DNA from: Centroberyx gerrardi
Taxonomy: Eukaryota > Chordata > Actinopteri > Beryciformes > Berycidae
Direction of reading: 5' to 3'
Assembly (NCBI RefSeq): GCF_048128805.1
Contig: NC_136000.1
Coordinates: 26,228,359-26,292,358 of the forward strand
DNA: 64,000 bases
Each line of letters starts with the position of its first letter. The first letter of the stretch is position 1. The translations under genes were made by a program, and so were the position numbers. This document shows, piece by piece, positions 44,281 through 55,811 of the stretch. The notes beneath the pieces were generated by a model, which ran no database searches, was not told where the DNA came from, and was given only the letters and a program-made list of their open reading frames with translations.

Positions 44281-47200
44281 CCTCAGAGGCCCCAGAGGAG
44301 GACTATGACCCTCGTTCTCTCTTTGAGCGACTGCAGGAGCAGAAAGACAAGAAACAGGAGGAGTATGAGGAGCAATTCAAATTCAGTGGGTCTCTCTCTG
44401 GTTTTTATGTCTCTGTGTGTTCGCAGCTCTCTTTCTTTCTCAGTCTTTGTCTTTTGAGATGACCATCTTTAGGATTTTATCCCCGCCAGTTGTGACCCCT
44501 CTCAAGTTCTTAACACTTCTGCTGTGCTGCCCTACCAAGGCAAAGAGCAGTCGCTTTGTTTTGTGTGTTATAAAGGTCGTTCATTTATATCAAATCCTCA
44601 TCATGACCTTCATGATGAGGATTTGATATAAACAAAAGCAATGCCCATAAATGCCATTGAATAATGAATTATGAATGAATGAATTTCCTGAGTTATTCTC
44701 GGTTTCAGAACTCAAGCAGTTACCCCTCCTCGTCTTTGTAGGGTATCATGCATGACAAAACTTTCAAATCTGGTAACAGCTATATCCTAACGTTTTTGAG
44801 AATCAAACATTCTTTCCTATGATTGACTGTTCCATTGTATTTTGCAAGCCCATTGATTTCACACTCTGTGACTAATCACTTTAGATTTGTATTTGTTTTA
44901 CAGATCATTTAGGAACATTCCTTTATTAACACATTCATTGCATTTGCATTCATCCCTGTACTACATTTACATCAACATAGTTAGTTTGGAGTATTTTGTT
45001 ATCGCCTAATGTAACCTAATAGATAACATAAAAGAAAAGCCGAATGGAACCTAATAGAAAGCCAGCAAAAAGGATAATAAGTTGCAACCATCAATTCTAT
45101 TCACACTGTACAAATGCTACATTTTAATTATCCAAAGAATATTATTTGATTGTTGTTGCTATGCATCCATAGGCTTTTATTTGTTTAGCCAGGCCCATAG
45201 CCGGCATGTTTCTGATTTCTTCTCTTCTCGTTTGGCAATGCTACTCATCCATGAATGTATACAACATTCATATTTTCTCTTTAGATGAAGGTCGCTCATG
45301 TAGGGATTTAAAACAGACTTTTATGGCTCGTTGTCTAAAGAATGCAATCAACTCTACTACCGTGTGTTGAGAGCATGTTTGTTTCCATGGCGACAGAGAA
45401 CATGGTGAAAGGATTGGACGAGGATGAGTCCCACTTCCTGGATGAGGTCTCCCGGCAACAGAGCCTGGTGGAGAAGCAGCGCAGGGACGAGGAGAAGCAG
45501 GAACTGTTGGAATACAGAATATCCTTTATCCACGTGTTGTTTATATAAAAACGGACCTCCTCGTTTTGATTTGCCAGTGGTTCTGTAGCATGGCTTGCCA
45601 AAATCATCTTATAATCTTGCAGCTCCACTGTGCTGTCCAGGATGGCAGAAGATAACTAGTTTTGCAGAAAAAAAACAGAAGCACTCACAACTGATGGAAA
45701 AATGGAAGTTCACAAGTAACAAATTTTAACACAGATATAAACGAGGAAATGGTGTGCCATTTCACTGTGACTGCTAAAGCAATATTCACTAAAAAAACAC
45801 TGTGTCATACTAAATACTGAAACACAAATACTGAAACTGCTCAATCTTTCCATTGCAGAACAATAAGTGGATCGAAGAGCTTATTTGTCAAAAAGACCAT
45901 GCATATCCCATTAACGATAAACCCTAAAAAAATCTAACGTTAACCCGAAAACCTTGCCTAAACCTAATCCCTACATCCAATATTATCTTAATTCTAAATG
46001 AATCCATAAACTGGCCATAAGTCAGCTTTTTACTCCCCTGTAGCACAAAATTACCTTAATATACCTGCAAGGGGTTGATAGGGTTGTTGATCAATACCAA
46101 TGATTCAAAAATGACTGGCGGCTAAGCCAGAGACCTGTCAATGTTGATGCAGTTTCTACTGGTCGCTGATAGTAGGTGATAGAGGTCAACAGACTACTTA
46201 ATGCACCTCTAATATGTCAGGCGTCCTCGAAGGGAACCAGAATGATGTCCTTGCAAGATAGAGCATATATTTTTTTTTAAATTCATGTGGAAAGTGTAGA
46301 TATTCCGTCAGTAGGTTTGGACCTGTCCAATAAGTGTGGGTCTGCTGGGTTATAATGGGATCAAAGAGCAGAGAGGATAGGACTGAAGTACTGCTCTCTT
46401 TACTTTACTCATTACCAAGCGACTTGTCTCCGTCTCTCCTTCTCAACTTTAGAAGAGGGTTATGATGGATTATCTGTGCATTTGTGCAAGAAGCCTAAGA
46501 CTCCTTTTAGTCTAAGATTGGCAGGTAAGGAGAAACAGATGTAGCAGCACAGCGTGAACTGGATTTTGAACCTGTCCAGGTGTGAATACTTGTTAGACTT
46601 ATTAGCAGAAAAAGTTCCATGATGCCCTTTTGTCAACATTTTACTAATGAATTTGGCCTTTCAGAAGAGTACGAATGCATAGAGTATTAGAATCATTAAA
46701 AATGCAGTATTCATTGCTGTAGTTTACACACTGTAAGAAGTTGCTATATTTATTTATCAAGAGTCCTTCTAAAGGAGGTATTGTGGTGCTGTGCAGAATC
46801 CCTGGCCTGCTATTAAAATGCCATTCAGTTCAAACAGAGCAAATTGTAAGCATTGACGTCCTTTTCCCCAAATGATATAATTATTAATTTACTGATATCT
46901 TTTCCAGTGTTTAAAAATGTTATTTTGAATGAACCATGTCCACACCCATTGCAATTCATATCACAATTGCAATTTGTGGCCATTAAATCACAATATGATG
47001 TATTGTTACAATTTTGCAGCAATATAGCGCAGTTTCACCGTAATTTTCCCAATAACCCCCTTGCTGCTTGGCTTAGCTTTTTCAGGTAATTTTGTGTACT
47101 TGATGCTAACTTCAATAGTTTAGGAACACACATGGGAATCTCTTAGTTCATGCTATGCTAATGTATGATAAGCAGCTTTATGTGTGTTGGCAGAGGCAGA

Positions 47201-50200
47201 CACCTCTCCGCCTTAGTCAAGCTCCTGCTGGGACCGCACCATGCATACATTACACACACACACTGGGCGTCCTCTATATGTGCCCATCATTATGTACAAT
47301 ATACAACACTATGCTGGGCACAAATTGAACTTTCTATAAACATGAAAAGTAGCTCTCTCTAACTCCTGCATGCACATAAACTCAGTTAAAGATAATGTAT
47401 GTTGTGCACCTTTAGATGATGTACAACAGCAAGTATGTGGTGTTTCTATCAAATTTTGCTCCATATTGGTTTTGTCCTTGTCAGTTGTGCCTCAAGCTCT
47501 GCTACATTACAGCACATGGTGACATGGTCAGCATAGCAGAGGAAAATAGGTATATGCATTCATACACACTCGTTAGCAAAAGTGAATGTACACACTGCAT
47601 TTCTGTGTCTTTGTGGTCTCTTTTCCTCTGTCTGTCTTTCTGTGGCTTGCTCTATATACGCACCACTATACTCACTGTCTCCGTTTGAATATCTTTTTCT
47701 GTCTCTCTTCCTCTGCATTAGAGTTTCCAACTATCCCTTAGCTGTAATATGGAATTGTCCTGTAATGATAAGAAAAATGTTCCATTCCTTAATGTATTTG
47801 CTTTGGTAGATTGTTCTGTTGTTTTTCAATCTTACACACCGAAAGTACAAAATATTAGTTGCAGCACAATCCACATCTCAGTTGTCTCAAAGCTTATAAG
47901 CTTTATCTCCTCCTTTGTGATCAGCAGAGATTTAATAAGGGGAATCAATAAGGGATAATGTTTTTTTTCTGCATGCGCCTTATCAGTGTAGTAACATTTT
48001 GTATGTGCAGTTTTAAGAATTAAGAAGTCATGTTCTTCTTGCTGTCGGGTGAAAACCTTGTAACTCCAGTTTTGGTGATTTTTATGTTTTACTCCATTTG
48101 AAGATTGTATGCTCTTCTATATGTTGCGAAAATACAAATCTTGGGTTTATGAAAACCTTTCAAAACCTATTACATAAACTTAAAGTCATTGTGGTCAAGC
48201 GGAGAGCTGACATTTTGGTCACCTGACAGCAGCAACTCTCTCCCAAAGCCATCAGGAATATATACATATATGTATGAATTCTTAAAATTCTGTTATTCTA
48301 CCTAAAGTGTAAGTGCTTGACCATATGAAATTCTTACCACCATTATGTCCACCATCTACACTATTAGTGTCTATTATTTTCCATTGTTGAAGTTCGCAGC
48401 CATCTGTTTAGTTTTTACTTGTGTCCCTCTCTATCTTTGTCTCTGCTGACAGACAGGTCTCTGTCAGACAGGTTCGTCTGCAGATGGAGGAGAGAATGGG
48501 TTGTCGTGGAAACTGTATCGTAGGCTGGTAGCTACGGCGACGGTTTGAAGCACTCATTTGCCGCTGTGAACATAAAGCACATGCACGCATACACACAGTC
48601 ACACACCTTACTTATCGCAGTGAAAACTCAGGACGGATCGCCTTTACATCGGGTACATCGTCCTACCGCTCATCTGGCCTAGTTCATGTCTCCCGAGTCC
48701 TGATCTCTATCGCTGTCTCCTCACTTTATTTGCTCTGTCTTTTTTGTCTCTCCCTCTCTTAGTCCCTGCCTCTCTCACTCTCTCTACTACATCTCTGCCC
48801 TATTTCATGTCTCCTGAGCTCTTTCAAACTCTTGTCCTTGTTTTTGGGTCTCTCTATCTCTGTCACGGTCCTCTCTCTCTCTCTCTCTCTCTCTGTCCCT
48901 CTCTCTCTCAGTCTGTCTCTCTGGGGTTTTTCTTAGCTTTGTGGAACTGTGTCACTTTTTCCAGGACAGTGATGGAGCGAATTCGTAGCTCCCCCTGAAG
49001 GGAGTCGAGACTGTAAACTGTAGAATGGACCGAAGTTTCTCAAAGTCTGGTCCCCGGACCTTCACGGGATACTGATGGGCAAACCTCGGCTGATTTAGTT
49101 TTCTTTTACATGCGTTAGGTTTTATAAACTGTGTTTGTTGTCTACCTGCCCCCGAGCCTCCGTCTTTGTTGCCTCTCCATTATGTTTTACTCTCCTTAAC
49201 CCTGTGCTGTCACAGCGCTCTAGTGAAGCGGGCAGCCACCGAGAGCCGCCGAGAGCCTGAAAAGAAGGCGGGGCCTAAACCACTAGGGGCGGAGCAACGG
49301 ACCAGCCACCTGTCTCAGGCTCATCTACTGGCTGGAGCTGTCAAGAGACGCAGGTACGCACACATACACACAGCCTTGTAAGTAAATACTGTATTTGAAC
49401 CCACTCATCAGATCTGTAAACAAAGGATTCAAGTAGTTTTTCCAGTGTCTGGAAACTTGTGTGTCCTTAAAACAAGTTAGCAGTGCCATGGTGCAATATC
49501 TAGCCTGCTCTTGTCTTTGGTAGGTCTGCTAATCCACACACACACACGCACACACACAGAGAGAGAGAACTTGTTTGGAAGTCTTGTGCTAGGCAAAATT
49601 GAAAGTACTTTGCCTGACATCGGAGATTTCTTTTTCATTTAGATGGCAGAGTTTCCCGTATATTGATTATACTTGGGAAGCCTATCCTTGTTTTATATTG
49701 TCTTTGGGTGCTGTGATGCACTAAGCTTGCATTCAAACCTGGTGTATCTCATTGGCATAGTTTAGAAAAAAACGAATTCTGTCAAGAAAAATCTGCAAAA
49801 TCCTCTGTTGCACAGTAAGTGATGCGTTTTATGTTTATGGAAGCAACAACAGCAGTTTGTTTGGGATAAATATAAGAAAGTAGAAAAAATATAAGAAGTC
49901 GCTATCTGCATTAAGTGTGATTATTTATTACATTATGTTCCGTCAGTGCAATGACCGCTTATCACCCAAAGTTATCTCCCCCCTCTGTTCTCTCATCCAG
50001 TTCCTCCCAGCTGTCAGACAACGGCAAGAAGCAGAAGGTGGAGACTTAAAAACCTCTCAGTCGGCACACTAATGTAACCTCTGCGATTCTCTCCTGCAGC
50101 TTGTCCCAGTCGTCCGACAGCAGCAAAAAACAGAAGGTGGAGATGACGGCGACGACAGCGACAGGCAACGGAGACAGACACACAGGTGGGCTGCAGCCCG

Positions 50201-51589
50201 GGGCCTAGCGGGAGAAACACGTCCGACGCGGACAGAAATGTAGATGCGTCTTCCTGGAATCGGCGAGTGACAGACTTATCAGGCCAGAAAAAAGACAGAC
50301 TCATAGCTCGCTGCTCAACTGAATGATGGATGGCCGGAACATGCGCTTTATTCCGCACTTTCTTCAGCACTCGAAGCTGGAATTGCCTTTTTAATAGGAA
50401 ATGGTGACCCCCTTCTCAAAGTGAAAGTCTCTTTGATGTAGCTTCAGTGGAACAAAGCTTATTCACATTTAAGCAATTCTGTCTCAGTGTCTTTCGTTTT
50501 GATAAGTTGATAAAAGTGGCGGTTTTCAAAGTTTTTTTTTTTCTTGCTACACACATTTCTCGAAACGCACCGACTGATTTCGCCGACCCGGCTTTTGGGT
50601 AAAAGTGAAATTGACCCTGATTCAAGATTACTCATCTGCTAGTCTGCAGCATTTTATTCAGTCCACCTGCTGTGGCAACATAACAGGCCCTGTTAAGCCA
50701 GTGGTGGCAACCCATGTGCCATGCAGTGCCATGCAGCGCCAAGAGTCTGCAGGTTTCCTCTCCAACCAATCACTACACCAGCTGATTTCACTGATTAGTT
50801 CCTCCTCTCTGGTTGAAGGCCTGCTGGCCAGTGAAATCACCTGGGCCACGTTCAAACCTTGCACCGTAGCGTTTGCTCCCAACAGTGTGAGGTTCGTTTG
50901 ATCCTATGTTGTCCTATATGGTTTGATCCAGTTCGGGATGATTCTGCATTTTCATTGGCTGCATACAAAGGCCTGTCACGTGGCTGTGCAATTGGCTTGG
51001 AGAATTATTCGAGAACAACCTATAACAAACGCTTCGCAACAGGACGTTCGACATTCTACATGTTTGGGCTATTGAACGCACCCCTGCTGTAGTCTTTGGT
51101 TCGGCCCTTCATCGCACATGGCTGCCCATGGCTGTGTTAAGCTTTTGTTGAAACTAGTCTGTTGAAGCCAATGGGACAACGATTATCTGCTCAAACCTGG
51201 CTGTACTCTCTCTCATTGTGTTTTGATGCCAACCTGCTCTTTTTAATTCCAGTTCTGAGAATATTCATGCTGCTGCCCACCGCCGCAGTAACCGTGTATT
51301 GTGCTGTTCAGAACAGGAGCGAGGAGCAGCAGCAGCAGGAGGAGGAGGAGGAGCGGGGGGAGCTGAAGAACAGCGAACGCTCTCCGGCCTGACGGCGAAG
51401 AGCCCCTCCGCTCCCCTGGGCGCCGGTCAGGGCGTGCTGCACCTCCCGTCCGCGGCGGTGTGCGTCGGCGTCCTACCGGGACTCGGGGCGTACTCCGGCA
51501 GCAGCGACTCCGAGAGCAGCTCGGACAGCGAAGGTAGCGTGGACGCAATCATCTCGCCGTACCCCCGGCACGGCAGGGCCTACAGATAG
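44009..51589 (+). CDS. fam192a: fam192a / psme3ip1 (NIP30, PIP30), complete coding region
   Basis: Nuclear protein that binds the proteasome activator PA28-gamma (PSME3) through its acidic phosphoserine C-terminus. Coding exons 44009-44135, 44287-44385, 45397-45518, 49214-49353, 50100-50185 and 51312-51589 total 852 nt and join in frame to 283 residues (human about 254). Visible: N-terminal NIP30 domain with [57 protein letters not shown]; then [21 protein letters not shown], and C-terminal [20 protein letters not shown] followed by [12 protein letters not shown]. Start ATG is the first in the exon. The intron after exon 3 is AT-AC. Convergent with the copine, as in human CPNE2-FAM192A. Confidence 0.95.
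44237..44278. repeat. (TG)21 before the acceptor of fam192a coding exon 2
   Basis: Followed by CTCCTCAG. With (AC)n at 44142..44158 it could pair across the 151-bp intron. Confidence 0.9.
44287..44385 (+). CDS. fam192a: fam192a coding exon 2
   Basis: [20 protein letters not shown] and on to EQFKF. Preceded by (TG)21 then CTCCTCAG; donor GTGGGT. The upstream intron is only 151 bp. Confidence 0.93.
44584..44632. repeat. Perfect palindrome: 23-bp arms, 3-bp loop
   Basis: Arms 44584..44606 and 44610..44632 (TTTATATCAAATCCTCATCA and onward) with loop CCT. It starts 10 bp beyond the last base shared with copy 1 (44574). Confidence 0.95.
45340..45396. other. Sequence between palindrome region and fam192a coding exon 3
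   Basis: End of the intron spanning 44386..45396, which otherwise holds no gene that I can see. Confidence 0.35.
45397..45518 (+). CDS. fam192a: fam192a coding exon 3, before a U12 AT-AC intron
   Basis: [20 protein letters not shown] and on to LLEYR. Ends AGA before ATATCCTTT, the U12 AT-AC 5' splice-site consensus. Confidence 0.92.
45519..49213 (+). other. fam192a: U12-type AT-AC intron of fam192a (3.7 kb)
   Basis: Starts ATATCCTTT (45519-45527), has branch-site-like CTCCTTAAC at 49192-49200, and ends GTCAC at 49213, 14 nt from the probable branch A. The frame is kept (phase 0). Otherwise non-coding, with CT-rich tracts near 48870..48915. Confidence 0.85.
49214..49353 (+). CDS. fam192a: fam192a coding exon 4
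   Basis: [20 protein letters not shown] and on to [15 protein letters not shown], the conserved LLAGAVK block. Donor GTACGC, phase 2. Confidence 0.92.
50001..50049 (+). other. fam192a: Tandem duplicate of fam192a coding exon 5 with in-frame stop (possible poison exon)
   Basis: After a TCATCCAG acceptor it reads [16 protein letters not shown] and then TAA. It parallels the true exon ([16 protein letters not shown]) 99 bp downstream. No donor of its own. Use of this acceptor would truncate the protein before the PA28-gamma-binding tail. Confidence 0.5.
50100..50185 (+). CDS. fam192a: fam192a coding exon 5
   Basis: Completes Ser and reads [15 protein letters not shown] and on to GNGDRHT. CTGCAG acceptor, GTGGGC donor, phase 1, in frame with both neighbours. 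Confidence 0.85.
51312..51589 (+). CDS. fam192a: fam192a last coding exon
   Basis: After TTCAG, an Ala/Gly/Glu-rich low-complexity segment from GCAGCAGGAGGAGG repeats, then the conserved [20 protein letters not shown] and [12 protein letters not shown]; stop TAG at 51587-51589. The last about 20 residues differ from mammals as I recall them. Confidence 0.92.
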
Positions 51590-51686
51590 ACACACACACA
51601 CACACACATACACACACACACACACACACACAGGTACCCGAAGTATCTTGGCTGAGAAGGCTATACATCCACATAATTATATACAG

Positions 51687-51737
<51 letters not shown>

Positions 51738-52080
51738 ACAGAGACATACATGCAGGCCACACATACACAGTTCATATCATATTGTATTTTACAGATACAT
51801 CAGTACTGACACATACACTGGCAGACACACACTCACCTCACACGCACACCTTTAGCAATCTTTACTGTATTCCTGTTGTTTTCACAGCTGTGAGTTTTAC
51901 TGTTGCTCTTTGTCACTAGACAAAAATTCAGCCTAGAAATATATATATATATATATTCCTAATAAATAGTAAACATTTGAACCGATATCTACGACTAAAT
52001 CCCGTCAGATGAACTAAAATCTGTGTATCTATTTGTGGTTTTGGTATTGTGGCACTCAAACATGACGCCTCCACCCTTCC

Positions 52081-52115
<35 letters not shown>

Positions 52116-52645
52116 TCCAATCGCATCTCACACAGTTTAAGCCGAGCAACCAATCCCGCCCAGCCTCTACCCCGACGACATCCCGCCCCCCCTGCCCCCC
52201 CACAACCCAAGCCACAGCGACTGCACGCTGTGCTATTGGCTGAGGGAACAGTGATTGACAGCTGTGGAGCAAGGAAGGAGACTGCTTAGACTGTGTCACA
52301 TGATTCACACCTTTAGCTATCAGCAGCAGAGGAGAGAAAGCCGGGGCAGGACGAGCCTCTCTCTTTTGGCTCAGACCAAGCGTCTGAGCGATTTGAGGGA
52401 AGAGTCATTGAGTGGTAAAAAAAAAAAAAAAAAATGTTTTTATTTGTGTTATGTCGTGTGTGTGTTTTTTTTTTTTCTTCTTTAGTGCTTTGTTTAAATG
52501 TCCCACAGATCGATGATCTGTGGAAAGAGTGCTGGACTGTTTTACAACAGACTGCTGCTGTCTCTACTACTGCTGGTGGTTTGAGCTGTCGCTTGTCGGT
52601 CAGATTCTGAGGAGAGATGAATAAAGAGCTTTCCCTTTTACCTGG
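51590..52645 (+). other. fam192a: fam192a 3' UTR with AATAAA at 52620-52625
   Basis: Contains CA microsatellites (51591..51632, 51694..51734), a C31 run (52082..52112), an A18 run (about 52417..52434), and AATAAA at 52620-52625. Length inferred from the signal only. Confidence 0.55.
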
Positions 52646-55600
52646 GTCTGTTTACTCTGTGTGTGTGTGTGTGTGTGTGAGGGAGAGGGAGTTAGTGTAT
52701 TTGAGTGACTGATGGTGTTTGTGGTCAGATGAACATTTACATTCGGGTGCTTTTCCTGATGAACAAAACATGAGATTAGATTTGTAAGCCTTTTGTAGCA
52801 TAGTTCTGACTTTTGCATGTCCTAAATGGGGACCAGTCAGACCCTATGTGGTTTTCCTCATTTTAGACGGCCATGAGAAGACCACATCTGTACCACGAGT
52901 TAAAAATCACATTCACACACCGTGTCATCCAGCCCATGATGTTTGGTAATTTCGGCCGGTGAGGAATGATTTCTGTTTAGACAACCATAAAAAGATCTGA
53001 TCTAACTAAAGTACAGGTACTGGCACTTTACCTGAGTATTTCCATGTTGTGAGACTTAATACTTTTACTGCACTACATTTCAGACGGAAATATTGTACTT
53101 TTTCCTCCACTAGATTTATCTGACGGCTGGAGTTACTAGTTACTTTGCAGAATAAGGTTTTACATGCAAAACATACGATAAGCTCATAAATTATGTTGCG
53201 TTGTGTGTTGAGTATAAACTCCCCAACAGTATATGGAGCAGTTAGACCGACAACATTAAAATACTTCTTACAGGTTAATGCTTCAATAATGTAATACTCT
53301 GAAAGGGACCGTTCAAAATGAGTACTTGTACTTTTGATACTTAAGTACATTTTACTGCTTACTGCTTTTAATACTTATATGGTTTTAGTAAAGTAAACTT
53401 TTGAATGCCAGACTTTTACTGTAAATTAAGTATTTTTCCATTATGGTATTGCTACTTTTACTGAAGTAAAGATTTTAGTACTTTTTCCACCACTGGTTAA
53501 AAATCAGATATTTTCTACCTGTGTAAACCTAGCCAATGTCACCCTTTGCTATGATCAATAGGTATACTAGGTACAAGTTACAAGCAATTGCTGAACTATA
53601 TGCTCTAATCTATGTGTAATGTACAGTAATGATTAGAGATTTTTTTTTTTTTAATTTAGCTGTTATACTGAAGTCTGGGTCAGGTGTTTGGAGACAAAGT
53701 TTATCCCCATGTTGTGCCCAGGTCTGTCGGACTGATTTAAGTAGCTAGGTCTGTGACGTTTTTAAGTCAGGATAGCACCAGGCTCCCAAGGGTCCTCATT
53801 ATGACTGAGATCTGCCACCGGCCTTGACTCACTGAGGCGGGGAACATTATCCTTCTTGGCAGCAGAACGATGATCTGCTGTGTGCTCATGGTCAAGGAGC
53901 GGCTGAACATGTGTTTGAACACTGGGGGGAGATGGCCAGAGTCAATCCATCAGTCAATTACTTTGTAGAAACAAAGGTCAGTAATGAGCTTCAGTGGGTT
54001 TACACTGCAGTTCATCTCTGCTAGAAGCAACCTGGAAAATTTGAAATATGCAAATGAACATTTTCAGTTATACTCTCTTTATTTTATGTGTGTTGCTTGC
54101 CCTCCACCACTTCAGTCAAATTAATCAAAAGCAGAATAGCACAGGGAAACAATAAAACAGTAAAAAAAACCATTATACAAATGTTTTAATAGGTGGTTTG
54201 AAAGATAATGTTGAATTGGGCTGTCCTCCAGTTTCTAAGGGGTTAAAAGATGTGAGATGTAGCGAGGAGCCAGACCTAGATGAGCCATAAATTTCAGCAG
54301 TAAAAATTGGGCTAAAACAAAACTAATTTAGGTAATTGGATCCTGGGATGTGTGTTCAGCCTCATCAATAACCTGGCGGGAGAACTGTGCGCCAGCCTGA
54401 CTGGGACAGGAACACAGGAAAAATGTGTAAAAGTCTCTCAGCGTCATTAAACAACAGAAGCAGTCTCATTTTTGTAATGTTCCTAAATTGATAAAATGTC
54501 TCTGAAGCAGCAGTCAAAGAAATGCCTTTGTAGACGCAGGTGTGATGTTCACAGCAGAAGATAAAGAGTGTGGTGAGATGTGTTCAGGGTCGGTAACAAG
54601 GACCTCACTGTCTGAAGGCAGTTGAAGGAAATCTTAGTACATTTAGTCACTGACATCATACTGCCAGCTAACTGAGGTTTATTGGTTAAACTGACGGATA
54701 CAGATGAATATCGTCGGTATGGCAGTCAGAGGAGTTGCTATGGCGACGGACAACAAGGCCAAGGGGGAACATGCATAAAGAAAATATCATCCCAAGATTC
54801 GAGCCCTGAGGCACACCACACATAATCAATGAATCGAAACAAACGATCGCTAGTAGAAGACAGAGTTTGAGAAAGGTGAGATGAACCAGTCTGGTGATTA
54901 TAAAAACATGTTAAAGGTAAACAGTCGTGTCGAAGGCTGCTGTGGGTCAAACAGCAACAACACACAGCGCTTGTTAGAATCTGCATGCACTGATGGCTCA
55001 TTCATAAACCTGAAACATGCTGCAGTACAGTAGTGTGATGTGGAAGAAAACTGGATGGAAATTTTTCACAAATTTTACTTCTCTGCCATTTGTAGGGGTT
55101 GCTTAGATACCATATTCTCCAAAATCTTTGAAATAGGTCTAGTTATTAAGGACTGATTTATCAAGGTAAAGTTTTTTTTTATTCAGGAGATTGTTAACAT
55201 TATGTTTTTTTTTACTACTAGCTTCATCTTTGTTCTGATATGATTGGTCTTCTCAACAGAAAAGGTCAGAAAGGTCAGAAACAGCAATAGAAGAGAGAAC
55301 ACCACCAGCAGGGGAAGTCAGTAGTAAGTACATATGGATAATAAAGATATGGTAAATAAAGATATTTAATTTTGTGATTATAGGAAGTAACTGCTACAGC
55401 TGGAAGTAATGGACATGAAGCTGGGTGGTTTTCCACCTTCGTTAAGCTCTACATTTCCTTTTAAGGCTGAATGTTTTCATCTATGCCTATGATGAATATG
55501 GGTTTTATACAGAAAATCTGAAACCCCATGTAACCCAGATTATGTTCATATTTCCATTTAAAACCAATCAATAGAGGACACTGATGTACCTGCACCTCCA

Positions 55601-55716
55601 GTTTGAGTCCAGGTTCCAATTAGTTTTCTCTTTATTAATTTTAAAACCAGCCATGAAAAACAATCAGCGCTGGCTCACATAGGGTTAAAACATTTTTTTT
55701 GCTCTGTGTGTGTATG

Positions 55717-55790
<74 letters not shown>

Positions 55791-55811
55791 ACACATCACT
55801 ACATTTTCCAG
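52646..55811. other. Intergenic region between convergent fam192a and copine
   Basis: No gene. Holds a hAT-like MITE (53010..53495), probable old repeat sequence at about 54230..55000, and (TC)n(AC)n at 55717..55790. Confidence 0.5.
53010..53495. mobile_element. Common fish hAT-like MITE (CAGTGGTGGAAAAAGTACT end)
   Basis: The right end on the minus strand reads CAGTGGTGGAAAAAGTACT followed by AAGTAAAAGTAGC motifs; the left part has GTACTGGCACTTTACCTGAG. Recognised as a widespread teleost element. The left terminus is incomplete. Confidence 0.65.

Larger units (their letters stand above)
34583..44574. repeat. Segmental duplication copy 2 (P450 intron 1 / exon 1 / promoter / fam192a exons 1-3)
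   Basis: Direct duplicate of copy 1 (1..9638, continuing left of the window). Differences are the fold-back element 35360..36310 and the extra 37670..41856 here, against hAT 1 and the TTAA MITE in copy 1. Confidence 0.9.
49354..51311. other. fam192a late introns
   Basis: Apart from exon 5 and its duplicate, no coding signal was recognised in 49354..50000, 50050..50099 or 50186..51311. Confidence 0.5.

Noticed and set aside
44584..44632. microRNA hairpin
   Set aside because: A 23-bp stem with a 3-base loop is too short for a pre-miRNA.
51928..52308. Poly-Pro / poly-Gly open frames
   Set aside because: Produced by the C31 run in the fam192a 3' UTR.
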